A program made the translations under genes and the position numbers. A stretch of 64,000 nucleotides of DNA from Ciona savignyi (lineage: Eukaryota > Chordata > Ascidiacea > Phlebobranchia > Cionidae). Below the pieces are notes generated by a model. That model did not search any database, had not been told where the DNA came from, and saw only the letters and a program-made list of their open reading frames with translations. Positions within the stretch are counted from its first letter, which is position 1; every line of letters starts with the position of its first letter. The stretch spans positions 89,769 to 153,768 of the forward strand of contig CH002899.1 in assembly GCA_000149265.1 (NCBI GenBank). Direction: 5' to 3'. Shown here piece after piece: positions 61,141-64,000 of the stretch.

Positions 61141-61623
61141 TGCAGAAAATTAAATGTCAACAATGCAATTAATGTGTAAATTCCAAAAAACAACAATTTT
61201 AGAACAAAATAGGAAAATAATTAACTAAAGGCTTTAACCCGAGTTTGCCGTGTAGGATTTGGAAACTATATGACGTCATTAAATTTATTTTTTATGGTAT
61301 TTTTTTCTTTACAGTACCCTTCCAAATACAACACATATACCATACGTAGAGACAATAAATAAAATTGCATAATTTATCAAATGATAAACAGAATTTTAAC
61401 TAGGTTTGTATTTTCCGACCAAATTCACCTGCTACAACATAACTAAATATAGTTTTCAAGTTCGTATACATGGTATTTCATGCCAGGCGATAGCATCCAT
61501 TGAGACAGATGTTTTTATTTATATTGCACTAAACATACGCTTGCCAGCACGATTTGGCCAATTCAAAATTAGCGAGCCAGCGCAACGGCAATTTGTTTCG
61601 TCAGATTATCTTTAGTCACGTAT

Positions 61624-61905
61624 GTAAGCTCAATCGGTTAGCGCAACGGTGGTCTGCAGCAGACAGGCGAAGATTCTCAACCTGTGGCTAAAATAAAACC
61701 CACCAGATGGCTCGACTGTTGAGTTTCCGGTTAGCTAACGTCGCCTGAATCCAGTTTATTAGTGGGGTGAAATTGGTGGGGTAGAAACAGCAGTTGGCAA
61801 GACGGCCGTGTGTCCTTGCGCAAGGCACAAACCGGAAATCGACCGAACTTCGTGGAAATAACTCAGGTAACCCAAAAGTGGGCGAAAGGTAGGACTTAAC
61901 ATTTG
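61624..61905 (+). repeat. tRNA-headed SINE, diverged
   Basis: The A-box-like head TAAGCTCAATCGGTTAGCGC is followed by body motifs GTGTCCTTGCGCAAGGCAC and GGTAACCCAAAAGTGGGCG. The body is related to the main SINE family but the tRNA head differs, suggesting a second subfamily. Confidence 0.55.
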
Positions 61906-61969
61906 GGGATATTAATGTTTTATCCTCCAAATGTCAAAGTGGGCGAAATCATACAAGTGGGACTATATA

Positions 61970-62025
61970 GTCGTTATATTACCTCGTGACAACCGTCGGA
62001 TCACCGCAGCTATTGCGGTATATGT
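61970..62025 (-). repeat. SINE fragment
   Basis: TTACCTCGTGACAACCGTCG and CACCGCAGCTATTGCGGTAT correspond to the tail-side half of the SINE in the opposite orientation to the element at 61624. Confidence 0.55.
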
Positions 62026-63618
62026 TCATACTTCAGACCTTTGTTTAATTTAAAATCGACGTGCTTTATCGCCTGTCGTTTCGTCATTTCTTCGTTTATT
62101 ATGCATAATTAAATATAGGTAAACAAAAAATAAAACAAATTCGTTGATTTGTACACTTCGTAATTATAATAGTTTCAATATTTGTATTCACTGGATTCGT
62201 ACGGATAGCCTTTAAATTACTTGCCCATGAACGCAACCTTGTATAGCTGCTGGTTTCAATTTCACACCCTGGCATCGAGACGATCGATCTTATGGCGTTT
62301 AAACTTTACCGGCCGGACAAAAAAACGATCTGTGTGGTTTAGTTATCGGGTTTTCAGTGTGACCGGGCAAGCTTATAAATTCTTCCACAGTCAACTATAG
62401 AGCACTAATAGCCTACGGAGGTTGGTTTTTATTTAATCACCAGTCCTATAGTATGTCATATATGCAACTACACGACACCTTACAGTAAACCCAACTTTAT
62501 CTCGTATATACTTTTTCGTTCTTAAAACACTACTGCAAACTGCAAGATTACGTTCTTATTATAAAGGTAACCTAATACACTAAATACAATGGCGATAGTG
62601 CATTTTACCGACAAAAATTGTTTCCATTCGGCGTATTTCTAGCATAAAAACATTTCCTTATTTGGCGAAGATATGTATTTCAACAACTGAAATTTGAACA
62701 CTCCAATCAGTAAATGACAGAATATAAGAGTTGTACTTTCACACAAGAGTATCAACGTCTCCACTCTATACAATATATTATACATTACATTATGTTTTAA
62801 AAACTTGACGATGGCATGAGATAATCTGATAATTGACCGTGAAATTCCATCTATCCCAAATGTCACGGCTGAGCAGTTCTAAAGTAGATTGTTTCAGGCG
62901 TCAGGACCAAGCTAAAACAAACATAGGTTGTCATGTGACAATATCGTTTTATAAATAACCTTACAAACACGTGCTATAGCCTCTATGGATTCTATGTCGC
63001 AACCAAACAGAAAAGCTTTTCCTCTTGGCAGCAAAAAAACGTCCTCCTTAGGGTTTATACGTTCAGGTTAATTAGTCACATTTTAATTTTGCAGTGACGT
63101 GATTTTAACGACCGCATTTATTACCTTATTTTCTGCATCTTAATTAAAATGCCGAATGATGTATTTTTTTAACATCGTAAAAGAAGAACGAAAACTAAAA
63201 CTACATTAATGTATATCTATGAATGTACAAATTTTGCATTGTTTAAAATCAGTCAAGCGATAAACAGCTGGCAAGGAAAACATTATTCAAAAGAAAATAA
63301 GCCAAACAAAGAAAATTGAACGCGTAAGGGATGTTCGCAACTGGAAACTTTCGAAGTAAAAGCAGAGAAGATAGAATTTAAATGTTATTTGTGTGGCCAT
63401 TTTGCGCTGCTATTATTAATGAAAGACGATTTTATTGAATGGGTATTGGTTAGCTATCTTTACACTGTTCTACAGAGATAAGGTTGCTAAGCATAATAAA
63501 GCATTGATTTGTCTTTAAGCAAGTTTATTTAAAGGCTGCTTTATTTGTGTAGCATCTATACTTCTTGTTAATAAAAGTTACTTTTATTACAGTTTCTGGG
63601 GAGGCTAATTTTAGGAAA

Positions 63619-63836
63619 ATGTTTCCTATAATTCCTTTTAAATATTTACTGCAAGAGCAGTATCTGTCTAGTTTATCGATCAACCAAAGCAATGCAACCA
63701 ATACCACTTGCCTTAAGCCCGATCCAATTTTCTGGGTGTTTGAAGTTTTCAATGAATGCATCTATAATTTAAAAGAAGAAATTGGTTTCATAATTGGTCT
63801 TGTTTCTATTCTGTGCTGGATTTGTGCTTCACTTCC
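63619..63836 (+). CDS. SLC66A1/PQLC2-like lysosomal transporter, first exon
   Basis: Partial gene: one exon of 72 codons plus two bases, ending at a consensus GTAAGT donor, with the rest beyond the window. SLC66A1 (PQLC2) exports cationic amino acids from the lysosome. Residues ~35-72 (FWVFEVFNECIYNLKEEIGF, then GLVSILCWICASLP) align with the human N-terminal segment ending in SILCFAASTFPQ, the first half of a PQ-loop; the Gln would come from the next exon. The luminal N-terminus carries three overlapping N-glycosylation sequons (NQS, NAT, NTT), fitting a lysosomal membrane protein. The start is the first ATG; the frame upstream opens only at a non-ATG codon. Confidence 0.8.
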
Positions 63837-63900
63837 GTAAGTATACGAACTCCTACAAAAAATTTAGGGAAACTGCACACTAAAATGAAGATAAAGACAT

Positions 63901-63979
63901 GAGAGTCAGTTTTAAACCTCGGGTTGGAGTTAGGGTTAGTTCTGGGGTTAAGATTAGTGTTTAGGACAGGGTTTAAATT
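63901..63979. repeat. Telomere-like degenerate minisatellite, second copy
   Basis: Plus-strand GGAGTTAGGGTTAGTTCTGG and TTTAGGACAGGGTTTAAA, an inverted relative of 9695-9796. It lies in the first intron of the SLC66A1-like gene. Confidence 0.6.
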
Positions 63980-64000
63980 CGTTTTCCTAACTTTACTGTG

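Larger units (their letters stand above)
61141..63618. other. Intergenic, divergent promoters plus SINE remnants
   Basis: Between the NDUFA1-like start (-) and the SLC66A1-like start (+). Contains tRNA-like SINE sequence at 61624-61905 and a reverse fragment near 61970-62020. Frames up to 80 codons show no family signature. Confidence 0.5.

Noticed and set aside
63565-63618. Upstream extension of the SLC66A1-like first exon
   Set aside because: It begins at a non-ATG codon; the first ATG at 63619 fits the family's short N-terminus better.

Overview
The window looks like an AT-rich, compact chordate genome, most likely an ascidian tunicate of the Ciona type. This is an inference: I see orthologues of animal genes (CUL3, EFHC2, FAM124, NDUFA1, SLC66A1), mostly short GT-AG introns, intergenic spaces of 1-3 kb, and abundant small tRNA-derived repeats. 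Two assembly gaps (10326-11005 and 54532-54631) are present. Most gene models were rebuilt exon by exon, checking that reading phase is kept across every junction.

Layout. 1-10.3 kb: no gene I can support. This stretch holds two copies of a composite element made of ~335-bp tandem units, several SINEs, a perfect 38-bp palindrome and a telomere-like minisatellite. 11.1-21.9 kb (+): CUL3, the cullin scaffold, complete except for the first ~20-25 codons. 25.1-29.4 kb (+): a 660-residue protein made only of a myosin-VII-type MyTH4-FERM module, with no motor. 30.5-33.0 kb (-): a FAM124 family gene. 34.8-36.3 kb (+): a PTB/PID-domain adaptor. 36.9-44.1 kb (-): a BTB-BACK-Kelch protein of 13 exons. 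46.0-55.6 kb (-): EFHC2, three DM10 domains plus a degenerate EF-hand tail, 17 exons. 56.5-58.0 kb (-): a ParB/sulfiredoxin-fold-like protein with a C-terminal membrane anchor. 59.2-61.1 kb (-): an NDUFA1-like complex I subunit. 63.6 kb (+): the first exon of an SLC66A1/PQLC2-like lysosomal amino-acid transporter, running off the window.

Functional links. CUL3 and the BTB-Kelch protein belong to the same class of ubiquitin ligase (Kelch protein as substrate receptor, CUL3 as scaffold) and lie 15 kb apart, though nothing in the sequence shows co-regulation. EFHC2 is a ciliary microtubule inner protein. NDUFA1 is mitochondrial. The other genes look unrelated housekeeping or signalling genes.

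The most unusual items are the membrane-anchored ParB-like protein, the headless MyTH4-FERM protein with a 57-nt intron that is itself an open frame encoding a hydrophobic stretch, and the repeat arrays in which nearly every unit carries a palindromic NF-kappaB-type site. I saw no retroviral, LTR or Polinton-like element, no CRISPR array and no rRNA gene.
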